Source: Acuticoccus sp. MNP-M23 (GTDB lineage Bacteria > Pseudomonadota > Alphaproteobacteria > Rhizobiales > Amorphaceae). From it: a stretch of 56,789 nucleotides of DNA. Each line of letters opens with the position of its first letter. The first letter of the stretch is position 1. Location of the stretch: the NCBI RefSeq assembly GCF_031195445.1, contig NZ_CP133481.1, positions 1 through 56,789 of the forward strand, in the 5' to 3' direction. Under the pieces are notes generated by a model. That model had not been told where the DNA came from, ran no database searches, and saw only the letters and a list, made by a program, of their open reading frames with translations. This document shows, piece by piece, positions 24,093 to 33,247 of the stretch. The position numbers and the translations under genes were made by a program.

Positions 24093-26309
24093 TCAACCTC
24101 TAGGCATCTGTTTTGTGTTCCGGGCCTTCGCAGCGGCTATCTCAGCAGCCCCGCCGCGTGCCTTCAATCCAACCGGCTTGCGGCGCTTCGGCACGATCTC
24201 GGAATGAAGATCGGAGACTCGCCTCCTGCTTTTGGCATCGAGAATCCGCTTTAGCATCCGGTCCGATTTCTCTCGGACCACGATCAGCGCAGCGGTCGCC
24301 TCCTTTTCTTCGGCGGTCGCTTCATCCTCGGCCTCGATCTTTGCGCTGTCGTCCTCGCCGGTGGCTTCGCCCTCGGCCTCGATCTCTGCGCTGTCGTCCT
24401 CGCCGGTGGCTTCGTCCTCGGCCTCGATCTCCGCGCTGTCGTCCTCGGCGGTGGCTTCGTCCTCGGCCTCGATCTCCGCGCTGTCGTCCTCGGCGGTGGC
24501 TTCGTCCTCGGCCTCGATCTCTGCGCTGTCGTCCTCGCCGGTGGCTTCGTCCTCGGTCTCGATCTCTGCGCCGTCGTCCTCGTCGGTCGCCTCGTCCTCT
24601 TGCTGCTCCTGGGCCATCCGCTTCGCGAGGAACGGATTGGTGTCCTCGGGATGGAGCGAGTGCGGCTCGGGCATCCGCCCGGTTTGCCCCTCGAACAGCG
24701 GCAGCAATTGCTTGTCCTCGTAGTAGCTGACGCGCTCGGCGATCACCGGCTTCATGTTCTGCACCAGCGCCACGATTTTTTCGCTGCCCAACTGGCGCAG
24801 CTCGGCCGCGCGGATCAGGCGCACGCCCTCTTCCCGCTCCGAGTAGTTGGACACCCACTCGTTGGACCGCCACGACTTCGACTTTGCGAGGCGGGTGAAG
24901 TCGCCGATGGCCTTCGACACATACTCGGGCGTGTCCTCGTCGGCGGGCGACATGAAAAGCTGCAAGCGGCAGTTTGCCAGAAACACCGCCGCGCCCTCGC
25001 GGCCATAAAGCCGCTGGTCGCGGAGGCTGGCGAGCGTCTGCACCACGATCATGATGCGCCCGCCGTAGCCGCGCAGGGTCGTGACCGCCTGTTGCAGAAC
25101 CTCCATGCGGCCCAGCGAGGCGAACTCGTCCAACAGGAAAAGGACCGGATAAGGCTCGTCCTTGCCCGGCTCGGCCCGCTGTAGAACCGCGATGGTCTGC
25201 TGGAACATGAGCCGGATGAGCGGTGCGAGCGGCACCAGATCATTCGGCGACACGATCACGAAAACCGACGTGGGGTCGCGGCGAAGATTCTCGATCCCGA
25301 AATCCGAGGCATCAGTTGCGGCTCTGACGGCAGGGTCGGCCCACAGGCCAAGCCCGCCGTCCGCCAGCACGGACAGGTAAGAGGACAGGATGCGCGATTC
25401 CATACCGCCCATGCGGTTGAAGATCTTCTTCGCTTCCTCGGACTTTACCTCGCGCGCGAGCCGCTGAAACAGCTCGAACGCCTCGCCCGGTTCGGCGAGC
25501 GCATCATAAACGGCGCTGATCCGGGGTTTGCCGCGCTCGATGGCGAGCAAGGCGCACGCTGCGAACACCTCGCGCGCGCCCTCAAGGAAGCCTTGGCCGT
25601 TGCCATGGGCCACAACCAAGGACGCCGCCAACCGGCGCGCCTCGGTGAACCGCCGTCGCGGGTGGATCTCGGCGATGTATTCCAGCGGATTGAAGCGGTG
25701 CGTGCGCCCGTGCGGATCATAGGGGGCGAACTTGAACACGCGGTCGCCCATGGCGACGCGCCGGCGCGCCGTCAGCGCGAAGTTCTCGCCCTTCACATCG
25801 AGGCAGAACACCGAACCCTTGTAGGTGAGAAGGGTCGGGATGACGACGCCGACACCCTTACCGGAGCCGGTCGGCGCGGCGATCAGGCTGTGCGGTATGT
25901 CGCTCGACGTGAAAAACTCGTCGCCCGACTTCGGCCCGCCCATCTTGCCGTAGATCGGCCCCAGAACGTCCGCGACCGGCGAAGTCAGTCCAGCCTTGCG
26001 AAGCTCCTGCGGCTTCGCCCACTCGGCCGAACCGTGGCTTGTCCGCTTGGGTTTGTAGCCAATTGCGGCCGTGGCCACCGCGAGCACCGCGGCCACGCCT
26101 CCGAGGATCATGAGGCCGGTCTTGAACGGCTCCTTGAAGCCTCCGACCACCCACGGCGCGTGCTCGAAAAACGCGCCGAAGCCGGTGTTGGCAATGTCGC
26201 CGCCGCTGCGCCAGGTCGTATAGACGCCAGCGGCCAACACGCCCAGCATGAGCCCGACGGCCAGCCCGAACAGGGCCAGCGTGGAGATTTCGCGAGCTGT
26301 CTTGCTCAT
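24093..26309 (-). CDS. virD4: VirD4/TraG-type coupling protein
   Basis: 738 aa. Two N-terminal membrane helices (residues 10-80), Walker A APTGSGKGVGVV near residue 150, and Walker B YPVLFLLDEFASLGRM near residue 390; LFMSPADEDTPEYVSKAIGD follows. It docks the relaxosome at the T4SS. After residue 560 it carries an acidic tail of seven 15-residue repeats, unusual for the family, ending in a basic stretch (KSRRRVSDLHSEIVPKRRKP). Confidence 0.94.
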   Translation of the reverse strand: MSKTAREISTLALFGLAVGLMLGVLAAGVYTTWRSGGDIANTGFGAFFEHAPWVVGGFKEPFKTGLMILGGVAAVLAVATAAIGYKPKRTSHGSAEWAKPQELRKAGLTSPVADVLGPIYGKMGGPKSGDEFFTSSDIPHSLIAAPTGSGKGVGVVIPTLLTYKGSVFCLDVKGENFALTARRRVAMGDRVFKFAPYDPHGRTHRFNPLEYIAEIHPRRRFTEARRLAASLVVAHGNGQGFLEGAREVFAACALLAIERGKPRISAVYDALAEPGEAFELFQRLAREVKSEEAKKIFNRMGGMESRILSSYLSVLADGGLGLWADPAVRAATDASDFGIENLRRDPTSVFVIVSPNDLVPLAPLIRLMFQQTIAVLQRAEPGKDEPYPVLFLLDEFASLGRMEVLQQAVTTLRGYGGRIMIVVQTLASLRDQRLYGREGAAVFLANCRLQLFMSPADEDTPEYVSKAIGDFTRLAKSKSWRSNEWVSNYSEREEGVRLIRAAELRQLGSEKIVALVQNMKPVIAERVSYYEDKQLLPLFEGQTGRMPEPHSLHPEDTNPFLAKRMAQEQQEDEATDEDDGAEIETEDEATGEDDSAEIEAEDEATAEDDSAEIEAEDEATAEDDSAEIEAEDEATGEDDSAEIEAEGEATGEDDSAKIEAEDEATAEEKEATAALIVVREKSDRMLKRILDAKSRRRVSDLHSEIVPKRRKPVGLKARGGAAEIAAAKARNTKQMPRG
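24310..24590 (-). repeat. Seven tandem 45-bp repeats in virD4
   Basis: The 45-bp unit encodes a 15-residue acidic block with consensus DEATGEDDSAEIEAE. Units vary at few positions (G/A, S/G, A/E). Near identity at DNA level suggests recent slippage expansion; copy number probably varies between relatives. Confidence 0.9.
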
Positions 26310-26321
26310 GCTGCACCCTCC

Positions 26322-28064
26322 TTAAAGTCCGCGACCACCATCGCGTTCGCGGGCTTTGCGCTCTGCGTTCTTGCGCTCCTGGTCCGCGCGCTCCTGCTCT
26401 TCGCGGTCGGTGTCCGGTCCACCTTTCTCCGCTGCTGCCGCGATCCGCTCTCGCTCGCCTTCGGCGACGACATTACGCGCCACGCGCCGGGCGTCCGCTC
26501 GACGCTCGCCATTGGAGGGCTGATCCACGGCCTCGACCGTGGCCCCGGCCTGCTCGCGGGCGTCCTGATAGACGGCGGCGATCTCGGTGTGCATCCGGCT
26601 CAATGCCCGGTCCCGCTGCTCGCGGGTTTCCTCGCGGTCGCCCTGCTGGCTGCGGTGAAGCTCCCGCTCCTTCGCCTCGGCCTGCCCGTACTGGTCGGCC
26701 AACCCCTTCGACGGTGCGCCGCCGGAATACCGCTCCACGGTCGCATCGCCGTTGAGGCCGTACTTCTCGGCAATCTTGCGCACTTCCTTGTCGGCCTCGG
26801 CCTTGATCGCGGTGCTGCGATCATCGGTCGGCGCAAGGCTCTCGTATCGTCCCGCCTCGGCGGGACGTGCGAAGTCGCGCAACTCGCGCTCCTTCATGTA
26901 CGGCGCGGCCTCGGCTTTCAGGTCGGCCGCCTGACGCATCAACCGGACGCGCTCCGCCGGGTCGGGCAGATCGGCGATCCCCTTGTCGATCAGTTCAAAG
27001 CGCGTCTGCGTCTCCGCTCGGGCGGTATCCAGTTGCTGGCTCATAGTGGCGATCTCCTTTCTCTTGATTTCCGTTTTGCCGCCCTGCCGCACTGACAGGG
27101 CTTTTCCGTGTTCGATGGTCTTGGCAGCGAGGCGCAGTTCCTCGGCGATCGCCGGCGACTGGGTTTCCAGCGCCTTCGCTTCGGCGACAAAGCGCCGGGC
27201 ATAGTGAATGATTGCCGCCGCCGCCCGTACCGCCGTCACAGGCGTGTGCTCTGGCGCGACCGGCGCGCGCCGCTCCTTCGCGGCGCGGCGATATTCGGCG
27301 TCGGGCATGATCCGGTCGTGAACGCCTCGGGCAAAGCGCGGCGTGGCCTCGAGGTCGATCCCCTCAGCTTGCCCCACCTTCGCGGCAAGGTCGCGCATCG
27401 CCTGATAATTGAAGTCGCTGCGCTTGCTGACCTTGAGCCATGTCCCGTTGTCGAGGCCGCGCCGATGCACCACGACGTGCGTGTGCGGGTGGTCCCGGTC
27501 GGTGTGAAACGCGGTGTAGTAGTCGAAGCTGTCGCCGCCGAAATCGCCGGAGCCGAACATCTGCTCGGCCCATGCGCGCCCCGCCCGCTCGGCTGCTGCC
27601 GTGCCGGTGTCCTGCGGAAAGCTGACGATGAAGTGCGACGTGCGATCCGCCTTGTCGCGGCCATCGGTCGGCATGTTCCATCCGTCGACCATGTTGGCGA
27701 CTTCCTCGCCGTCGATCTCGATGCCCATGAACCGCTCGGAACGTTGCAGCTCGACGCCGCCCTGACGCGCCAGATAATCCATCTGCGCCTTCATCCCGGC
27801 GGCGTTCCTGGCCCCGCCCCCGCGCACCATCTTGACGACGGCCTGCGCGTTGTAGCCGGGCACGGTCGGAGCCATCGGCGAACCGCCTGGCGCAATGTCG
27901 TTCTGGTGCGCCGCCATCAGCGATTGGCGCATCATCTGGCGGACGGCACCGCCGCCCTTGAAGTCCACTTCGCCCCAATCCTCGCCCATGACGGCATCGA
28001 CCGGCGACACCGTGGACGGGGCGCGGCGACCGTTCGCCAGCAATTTGAGGACGCGCTGGCTCAT
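26322..28064 (-). CDS. VirD2-type relaxase
   Basis: 580 aa. The metal-binding three-His motif is HPHTHVVVHRRG near residue 210, and FIVSFPQDTGTAAAERAGRA lies before it, as in MOBP/VirD2 relaxases. Catalytic Tyr cannot be fixed by eye; MKAQMDYLARQG near residue 98 is a candidate. The charged C-terminus (RADQERKNAERKARERD) may carry the transfer signal. It would nick at the site in 28616/28617. Gap to virD4 is 12 bp; the start overlaps the accessory gene (ATGA). Confidence 0.9.
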   Translation of the reverse strand: MSQRVLKLLANGRRAPSTVSPVDAVMGEDWGEVDFKGGGAVRQMMRQSLMAAHQNDIAPGGSPMAPTVPGYNAQAVVKMVRGGGARNAAGMKAQMDYLARQGGVELQRSERFMGIEIDGEEVANMVDGWNMPTDGRDKADRTSHFIVSFPQDTGTAAAERAGRAWAEQMFGSGDFGGDSFDYYTAFHTDRDHPHTHVVVHRRGLDNGTWLKVSKRSDFNYQAMRDLAAKVGQAEGIDLEATPRFARGVHDRIMPDAEYRRAAKERRAPVAPEHTPVTAVRAAAAIIHYARRFVAEAKALETQSPAIAEELRLAAKTIEHGKALSVRQGGKTEIKRKEIATMSQQLDTARAETQTRFELIDKGIADLPDPAERVRLMRQAADLKAEAAPYMKERELRDFARPAEAGRYESLAPTDDRSTAIKAEADKEVRKIAEKYGLNGDATVERYSGGAPSKGLADQYGQAEAKERELHRSQQGDREETREQRDRALSRMHTEIAAVYQDAREQAGATVEAVDQPSNGERRADARRVARNVVAEGERERIAAAAEKGGPDTDREEQERADQERKNAERKARERDGGRGL

Positions 28065-28537
28065 GACGCCGCTGCCTTTTTCAGTCGCTCCTGTCCATCG
28101 GACCGCCTCGTCGCGGCGTTGGTGAGCTTGCGCAACTGCCCATCGACGCGGGCCAGCTCTTTTCCGAGGTCGCGTCGCTCGGCCATGAAGGCGCGAAAAT
28201 CGGGGTCGTGGGTCCGGTTCGCGGCCTTCGCGATCTGGTTCACGTTCGTCGCGATGCCGGAAATCTGAGCCTGAATGTCCTTGAGGACGGCCAAGGTCTC
28301 GGGGTCGGCCTCCATGAAACCGGCGATCCGGCGGGCCGCGATCCGCAAGGCGCGGTTCCGTTTCAGGCCCAACGGCTCGATGGCGGCGTCAAATTCGGCC
28401 ACCTCGGCGACGGTCATCTTCACCGGAATCGTTCGATCCGCTTTCTGGGGAGCCGCGCTTTCCGCGTCGGCCTTCCAGTCGCCACCCTTGAGGTGGCGGC
28501 TTTTCCATGTCGGCTGGCGGTCGGCGTCCTTGGTCAT
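28061..28537 (-). CDS. Relaxosome accessory protein (MobC/VirD1-like)
   Basis: 158 aa. RTIPVKMTVAEVAEFDAAIE, then PLGLKRNRALRIAARRIAGF forms an RHH-like DNA-binding part. QISGIATNVNQIAKAANRTH is the conserved motif of MobC-type accessory proteins. First gene of the mob operon, beside oriT, to which it would bind. Overlaps the relaxase by 4 bp. Confidence 0.85.
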   Translation of the reverse strand: MTKDADRQPTWKSRHLKGGDWKADAESAAPQKADRTIPVKMTVAEVAEFDAAIEPLGLKRNRALRIAARRIAGFMEADPETLAVLKDIQAQISGIATNVNQIAKAANRTHDPDFRAFMAERRDLGKELARVDGQLRKLTNAATRRSDGQERLKKAAAS

Positions 28538-28586
28538 CGCGGATGGCCTGTCTGGGGTTGGGTGAGGGTTGGGTTCGCTGTACTAT

Positions 28587-28630
28587 ACCAAAAGTTACAC
28601 TTTTGTATATATCCTGCCTCGCCTAACCTC
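28587..28630 (+). other. oriT: Origin of transfer with nic site
   Basis: The plus strand reads TATATATCCTG then CCTCG at 28606-28621, matching the ATCCTG|C nic consensus of Ti, RP4 and relatives; the cut would be between 28616 and 28617. A 7-bp inverted repeat CAAAAGT-tac-ACTTTTG lies 11 bp before it (28589-28605), as in other oriTs. It is between the accessory gene and the virC1 side. With this polarity, 28617 upward enters the recipient first and the mob/virB genes last. Confidence 0.82.
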
Positions 28631-28844
28631 AACCCTCATTCCCAACCCCCAAAACCGCGAGGCGATCCGAAGGCTGCGGTGAGAAGTTTTGGGGACGCCC
28701 CGCTCGGGGGCGTCACTTTCGTTTCGGGTGGCGTCGCAGAGCGCCGCAGAGGGGCCAGAAGACGCCAGGGGCGGCTTTCTGGCCACCTGACTACCGGGAA
28801 AGCGTCAAGGCCCTCTACGGGGCCTCTGAGGCGATTTCAGAGCA

Positions 28845-29352
28845 TCCGGCGTTTCATTTGCCACTTACGCCGTTGCGCCCTTTTACCGCTCGTGCTGTTT
28901 TGCCTCTTACGCCTCGTCGCTCATTACGCTTTTGTGCCGTTTGCGCCGAATTGCCGTCGGCGCGGCATTGCTAACCACGCCTCTTTGTTCACCGCGCCTC
29001 CTTGCGTTTCGCGCTATTTTGTCCTGCACGCTTTTTTGTCTTACGCGCGTTTACGACTTATTGCATTTTGCACCATATTGCCCTTCGCGTTTAATTGTCT
29101 ATCACGCTCAGTTGTCTTTCGTGCAAATATGTCTTTCACGCCTTCTTGCTTGCCACGCACCGTTGCTCTTCGCGCCTAGCTGCCGTCTGCGCTCATCTGC
29201 GCTTCACGCGCTTTCACTCCTCACGCATGTTCGCCATTCGCGCTTCTGTGCCCCTCGCGCTATATTGCCAACCGTGCTTTCGCGCTGTTCCGCTCTGCAC
29301 GCTCTATTTCCCTTTGCGTGCTTCTGCTGTTTACGCCTTTACGCCTTCACGC
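28845..29352 (+). repeat. Degenerate 17-bp tandem repeat array between oriT and virC1
   Basis: About 30 units with consensus NNNNTTGYCNTTCRCGC. The terminal YGC of each falls at 28861, 28878, 28895, 28912, 28929, 28946, 28963, 28980, 28997, 29014, 29031, 29048, then after a 1-bp slip 29064, 29081, 29098, then a half-unit jump to 29107, 29124, 29141, 29158, 29175, 29192, 29209, 29226, 29243, 29260, 29277, then a less regular end to 29352. Individual units are poorly conserved but the 17-bp period is exact over long runs. It is likely a protein-binding array. Confidence 0.85.
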
Positions 29353-29444
29353 CTTTCTGCCAACATGGGCTTGGGTAAGGCTTCAAGACTTTGCAGCTCG
29401 CCAACGAACCGCGCCTCGGGCGCCAATGAAGAGGAAAACGCACA

Positions 29445-30146
29445 ATGAAAATTGTCACCTTTTCGTCGCTCAAGGGCGGCGCAGGGAAAACGACGGTGCT
29501 GATGGCAACCGCCTCGATGCTGATCGACAAGGGCTTGAAGGTCGCGTGCTTTGAAGCTGACGAGAACACGCCGCTCTCGGTCTGGAAAAGCTACGGAACC
29601 GCCGCAGGAACCTGGGACGACAATTGCCGCATTCTGCCCGCCCTTGAGGCCGATCAGTTCGCCTCGTCCTACGAATGGGCGGTCAAAGACGGCTGCAACA
29701 TTGGCTTGGTGGACACCAAAGGCGGCGGGTCCGAAATCACCGAAGCGATCTTGACCAGCTCGTCACTCGTCGTCGTTCCAACCGGCCTCTCGGTGATCGA
29801 GGTCGATGAAACATTGGAGACGCTGAAATTCGTCGTGGAGTTCTACAAGGCGCAGGGTCTTGATCGGCCATACGGCATTTTGCTCAACCGTGTGCCAACC
29901 TCAAAGCTATCTCTGAGCGAACAGAACAGCATGGATATTCTCGCTGATCTGCCATGTTTTGAATCGCAATTCCCTGCTCGCCGGATTTATTCAGAACTGA
30001 AAGCTATCGGGATGCTGCATCTTTATCACAAGGCGCTGCTCGAAATTCCGGCCAAGCGGGTTGCCGCAAATCACACGATGGTCGCCTTGAAGGAATCTCA
30101 AGCCTTCGTCGACGAACTTACTGCCGCTATGATGGAAGAGGCTTGA
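29445..30146 (+). CDS. virC1: VirC1-like ParA-family ATPase
   Basis: 233 aa. Deviant Walker A SLKGGAGKTT, then ACFEADENTPLSVWKSYGTA, TWDDNCRI, VDTKGGGSEIT, VVPTGLSVIEVDETLETLKF and LLNRVPTSKLSLSEQ match VirC1 motif by motif. In Agrobacterium VirC1 binds the overdrive sequence by the T-DNA border and brings relaxosomes to the cell pole. Its place right after oriT and the 17-bp array suits the same job. Plasmid partition is the alternative role. Confidence 0.85.
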   Translation: MKIVTFSSLKGGAGKTTVLMATASMLIDKGLKVACFEADENTPLSVWKSYGTAAGTWDDNCRILPALEADQFASSYEWAVKDGCNIGLVDTKGGGSEITEAILTSSSLVVVPTGLSVIEVDETLETLKFVVEFYKAQGLDRPYGILLNRVPTSKLSLSEQNSMDILADLPCFESQFPARRIYSELKAIGMLHLYHKALLEIPAKRVAANHTMVALKESQAFVDELTAAMMEEA

Positions 30147-30148
30147 AC

Positions 30149-30850
30149 ATGGCAATCGGAAAAACAGGATCGGGGAAAGCTCCCAGCTTTACCAACCTTC
30201 GCAATACGATGGTTTCCACCAAGAAACGCGCTGAATACGATATGCCTGAATCGGACACTGCGGAACCTGAACCCGCCGCCGCAGTCGCGCCCGAGGCTGG
30301 GCCTTCGGCTGTCATCGCGCCAGAGGCTCCGGCGGCAATTGCGAACGACGACACGGGGACGATTGTCGCCCCTGTCGAGAACGCGCCCGCCTCCATCACG
30401 ACGGAATCGCCCTCGCCGAAAGATACCGCAGCACCGCCGCCCGCTCCGGCCCGCAAGCCCGCAAAGCCGTCCGCGAAAGCTCCCGAAAAGACGGACGATA
30501 AGGACGACGGCGCGAAAACGGTGATGAAGGGTCGCGTGCGGTTTCCCGCTGCTGGGCAATTCGAGGCGTATGACAAAGCTGTCGCCGCCTACGGGGAACA
30601 GCTCGCGCAGAAAACCATTCTCGCCAACGCTCTCGCGGCCTACGAAGCCGCAGTGCTCACCGGCTCGATCACCAAACCTCAGCCACGATATGTCGAAGGA
30701 AACAGCGTCTACCGATACACGCGCTTGATCAGCACCGACGCCTACACCAAGGCCAAAGCGGTTCACGATCCGCTTGGGATGCTCACCGAACCCGTTCTGT
30801 TTACGGCGATCTGCCGGGACGCCGTGTCTGCATACCTGGGCCAGCACTAG
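30149..30850 (+). CDS. virC2: VirC2-like protein with two RHH-like halves
   Basis: 233 aa. Residues 35-125 are an Ala/Pro/Glu-rich disordered segment. Residues 130-235 hold two strand-helix-helix units, GRVRFPAAGQFEAYDKAVAA onward and YRYTRLISTDAYTKAKAVHD onward, matching VirC2's single-chain double RHH fold. It follows virC1 by 2 bp, as virC2 follows virC1 in Ti plasmids. It probably binds oriT or the 17-bp array with VirC1. Confidence 0.75.
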   Translation: MAIGKTGSGKAPSFTNLRNTMVSTKKRAEYDMPESDTAEPEPAAAVAPEAGPSAVIAPEAPAAIANDDTGTIVAPVENAPASITTESPSPKDTAAPPPAPARKPAKPSAKAPEKTDDKDDGAKTVMKGRVRFPAAGQFEAYDKAVAAYGEQLAQKTILANALAAYEAAVLTGSITKPQPRYVEGNSVYRYTRLISTDAYTKAKAVHDPLGMLTEPVLFTAICRDAVSAYLGQH

Positions 30851-31602
30851 AGGCCCGAACGGCGGCGGTTTCCCACAGCGCCCCTCGCTCGATACTTGGG
30901 GTCTCGCTCGGGGGCCGCTCCGGTCCCCGCCTTCTCTCCCGAGGTCGATCCGGCGCGGACTGGAAAACCGCAAGTGCGGTGCCTGGCCGAACCGCCGGTA
31001 GCCGCTGACGCGGCTGCGGGGGCTGTCTGCCACCGGCGCGCTTCGCGCGCTCCCCCGAGGATATTTCTAGAAGATGATGATGGGGGCGGGTTGCAGCCGA
31101 CAAGCGATTTCAGCCCGGCCTTTATCGTTGAAACTGCTGGTGGTTCTGGTAGTTTGGTGGGGCGGTACAGCCGGGGACGGCGATGACCGCGAAGGTGATG
31201 ATGGCCGGGGCGCAAGCTCCGGCCTGATTCGTTTTCAGGGCCTCGCACCGGGCAAAAAAAAGCCCCGCCGGAACGGCAGGGCAGGTGTTCTTCACCACAA
31301 AGAACGGCGGGCATTCGAGTGCCCAAAGCTGGCTTAGCAGATGCACTCCGGGGGTGCGATCCTTGTCTACGCTCGCCGATCCTCTGGCCGCAAAGCGGCC
31401 TCGGCGCGAAGCGCCGGACCGGGCCGGGGGAGGGCGCAGCTCTCCACCGGCCCGGTCAATTCAGGCTCCCCCTCGTCCTGGGCCTCGTCGTCGGCGTCCT
31501 CGATCTCGGCGGCGGCGGTGTCGTCGGGGTGCTGCGGGCATGGAAAAACCGCCGCACCATTTCGGCGCGGCGGCTGGATCTCGGTTTGTCGGGGTGGGTC
31601 GA
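30851..31602. other. Gene-poor start of the leading region, with repeats
   Basis: No convincing gene. 30864-30971 is repeated in inverted orientation at 39718-39826, and 31000-31080 is repeated in direct orientation at 39836-39921. The minus frame from about 31560 to 31367 (acidic AAAEIEDADDEAQDEGEPEL) lacks a good start. Several GC-rich hairpins occur, e.g. GGCGCGCTTCGCGCGC. Confidence 0.45.
31252..31282 (-). terminator. Terminator downstream of ardC
   Basis: On the minus strand GCCCTGCCGTTCCGGCGGGGC is followed by eight T. It would end the leftward ardC transcript about 320 bp after its stop. Confidence 0.65.
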
Positions 31603-32508
31603 TCAGGCGGCGATTGCCTCGCGCTCGTTGGCCTGCGGTGCGGCCTCGCGGGCGGCGCGCTGCATGATGAAGTCGGCGGCCTTCTGGGCCTCGGACGCGG
31701 CGCGGAAAATCGCGCGCTTGTCGTCTTTGAGGGCCTTCAACCATCCTTCGACGTAGGCGGCGGATTGGTCGAACTGCGGCGCGACTCCGATGCGCACGCC
31801 CAACATGCACGCGCCGATTTCCGCAACCAGCTCCTCGAAAGCGTAGGCTTTGCGGTCGGAAAAGCGGGTGAAGCGGTCAAGGCGCTTGGTTGCGCCGGTC
31901 CAGTGGCAAGCCTCATGGGCAAGGGTGCCGTAAAATCCCTGCGCGTCGTGGAAGGTGGCAACGGGCGGCATGTGGATGCGGTCGCCCTGAATGTCGTAGT
32001 AGGCGCGCGGGTCGCTGGTGCTCTCGATGGTCGCGCCGGTCCGGGTAAAGAATGCGTCAAGCTCGGGGTCGGCGGTAGTGCCAAGGTCGCGCGGCGGCTG
32101 GGGCCGGAGATAGAACGCCTCGTCCAGCCCGTCGATCTGGTCGGCGTTGAACACGCGGTAGGCGCGGCAATAGGGAATGCGCTTTTCCTCGCCGTTGTCG
32201 CCCTCGCGGTCGATGGTGCCGTACTTCACGACGCAGGCGGATTTCTCGCCCTTGCGCACCTGTCCGCCAAGCTCGCCCGCCTGCCGGTAGGTCATCCAGC
32301 GCGCCGACGCATAGCCCTGCATGGCGGCGGTCGCCCAAAGCATCAGAACATTGATGCCGCGATACTCTTCGCCATTGAAGCGCAATGGCAGACATGCGGC
32401 GGAACGGTCGCCGGTCCAAGGTTTGCGCCACGGCGGGGTGCCCGCCTCGATCTGCGCAATGATTTCGCTGGTAACGTGCTCGTAAACGTCGAACTTTTCC
32501 TTAGCCAT
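31603..32508 (-). CDS. ArdC-like antirestriction protein
   Basis: 301 aa. N-terminal ssDNA-binding domain (VYEHVTSEIIAQIEAGTPPW, RKPW, GINVLMLW) and a C-terminal zincin-like domain with LAHEACHWTGATKRLDR (HEACH) and YAFEELVAEIGACML. ArdC proteins protect incoming plasmid DNA from restriction. It is coded so that the transferred strand is its template, and is preceded by one of two ~440-bp repeated leaders. Confidence 0.9.
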   Translation of the reverse strand: MAKEKFDVYEHVTSEIIAQIEAGTPPWRKPWTGDRSAACLPLRFNGEEYRGINVLMLWATAAMQGYASARWMTYRQAGELGGQVRKGEKSACVVKYGTIDREGDNGEEKRIPYCRAYRVFNADQIDGLDEAFYLRPQPPRDLGTTADPELDAFFTRTGATIESTSDPRAYYDIQGDRIHMPPVATFHDAQGFYGTLAHEACHWTGATKRLDRFTRFSDRKAYAFEELVAEIGACMLGVRIGVAPQFDQSAAYVEGWLKALKDDKRAIFRAASEAQKAADFIMQRAAREAAPQANEREAIAA

Positions 32509-32941
32509 TTGTGGCCTCCGTCTCTGTGGTGATCCCCGTTTCCCGTCTGGGTTCCGAAAATTGGGGCGGGGTTTCTGGCGAGGACCGCGTCAGCGGCCCT
32601 CTCCTGAAACCCTGCCTCCCGGCGAGGGCAGGGGGGGTCCCGCGCAACTTGAAAATCAAGGCGGGCCGGGGGGTGGTGCGGCCCGCAGCGAAGCGAGGAC
32701 ACGGCCCCCGGTTCGGCGCAGTATTTTCTGGTGGCGTGGGGGGACAGGCGGTCCCCGAATGCCAAAGGGATCGTCACCCGAAGGGCCGAGACTCGTCGTC
32801 CTGGGCGACCATGTGGCCCGCGTCGGGGGCTGGCTCGGAGAGACAGGCCGCGGCGCTCTTGGGCCGCAGGGAGCACAGGGCGTCGAGGCTCGGGGAGGCC
32901 GCAGGCCGACTAGAGCCCGGTCCCGCGCTCGCGCGGGATTG
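32504..32941. repeat. Leader repeat copy A (upstream of ardC)
   Basis: 438 bp, nearly identical and in the same orientation as 38945-39385. It starts exactly at the ardC start codon and runs upstream. It contains strong stems: GCGGGCC/GGCCCGC (near 32662), GGGGAC-aggc-GGTCCCC region (near 32740), and CCCGCG-CTCG-CGCGGG (near 32923). No gene is convincing in it. Confidence 0.9.
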
Positions 32942-32973
32942 GCCCGCACCTCTCCTGCTGCTGACGCGGCGAT

Positions 32974-33000
32974 AAAAAAGGCCCCGCCGAGGCGGAGCCA
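32974..33000 (-). terminator. Terminator-like hairpin
   Basis: Minus strand GGCTCCGCCTCGGCGGGGCC followed by six T. It lies upstream of leader copy A and would stop leftward read-through into it. Confidence 0.6.
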
Positions 33001-33247
33001 ATTGATCCTAACAGTGAGAGTGGAGTGCCAATCATGATGCGCACACCATATTCTCGCCAGACTTTTTGCAGATTCCAAGCAAAATTATGGCGACTCTAAG
33101 ATATCGGCGGAGCATTGCAGAGACGCATGGCAGCCTTTCACGCTAGGCTTATTGATCGTCATCGTTAGCGTGCCCTGTGAATTATTGGTACACAAGCGGA
33201 TCAGCCCTTTGCGACTGATTGACATTGAAACAGTCTGGCTTGCGCTA

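Noticed and set aside
28845-29352. Array read as CRISPR
   Set aside because: Units are 17 bp, head to tail with no spacers, and poorly conserved; no cas genes are present.
28208-29378. Long open frames through the 17-bp array (323 and 148 codons)
   Set aside because: The array is a periodic T/C-rich repeat that happens to lack stops in some frames; the translation is low in complexity and has no start signals.
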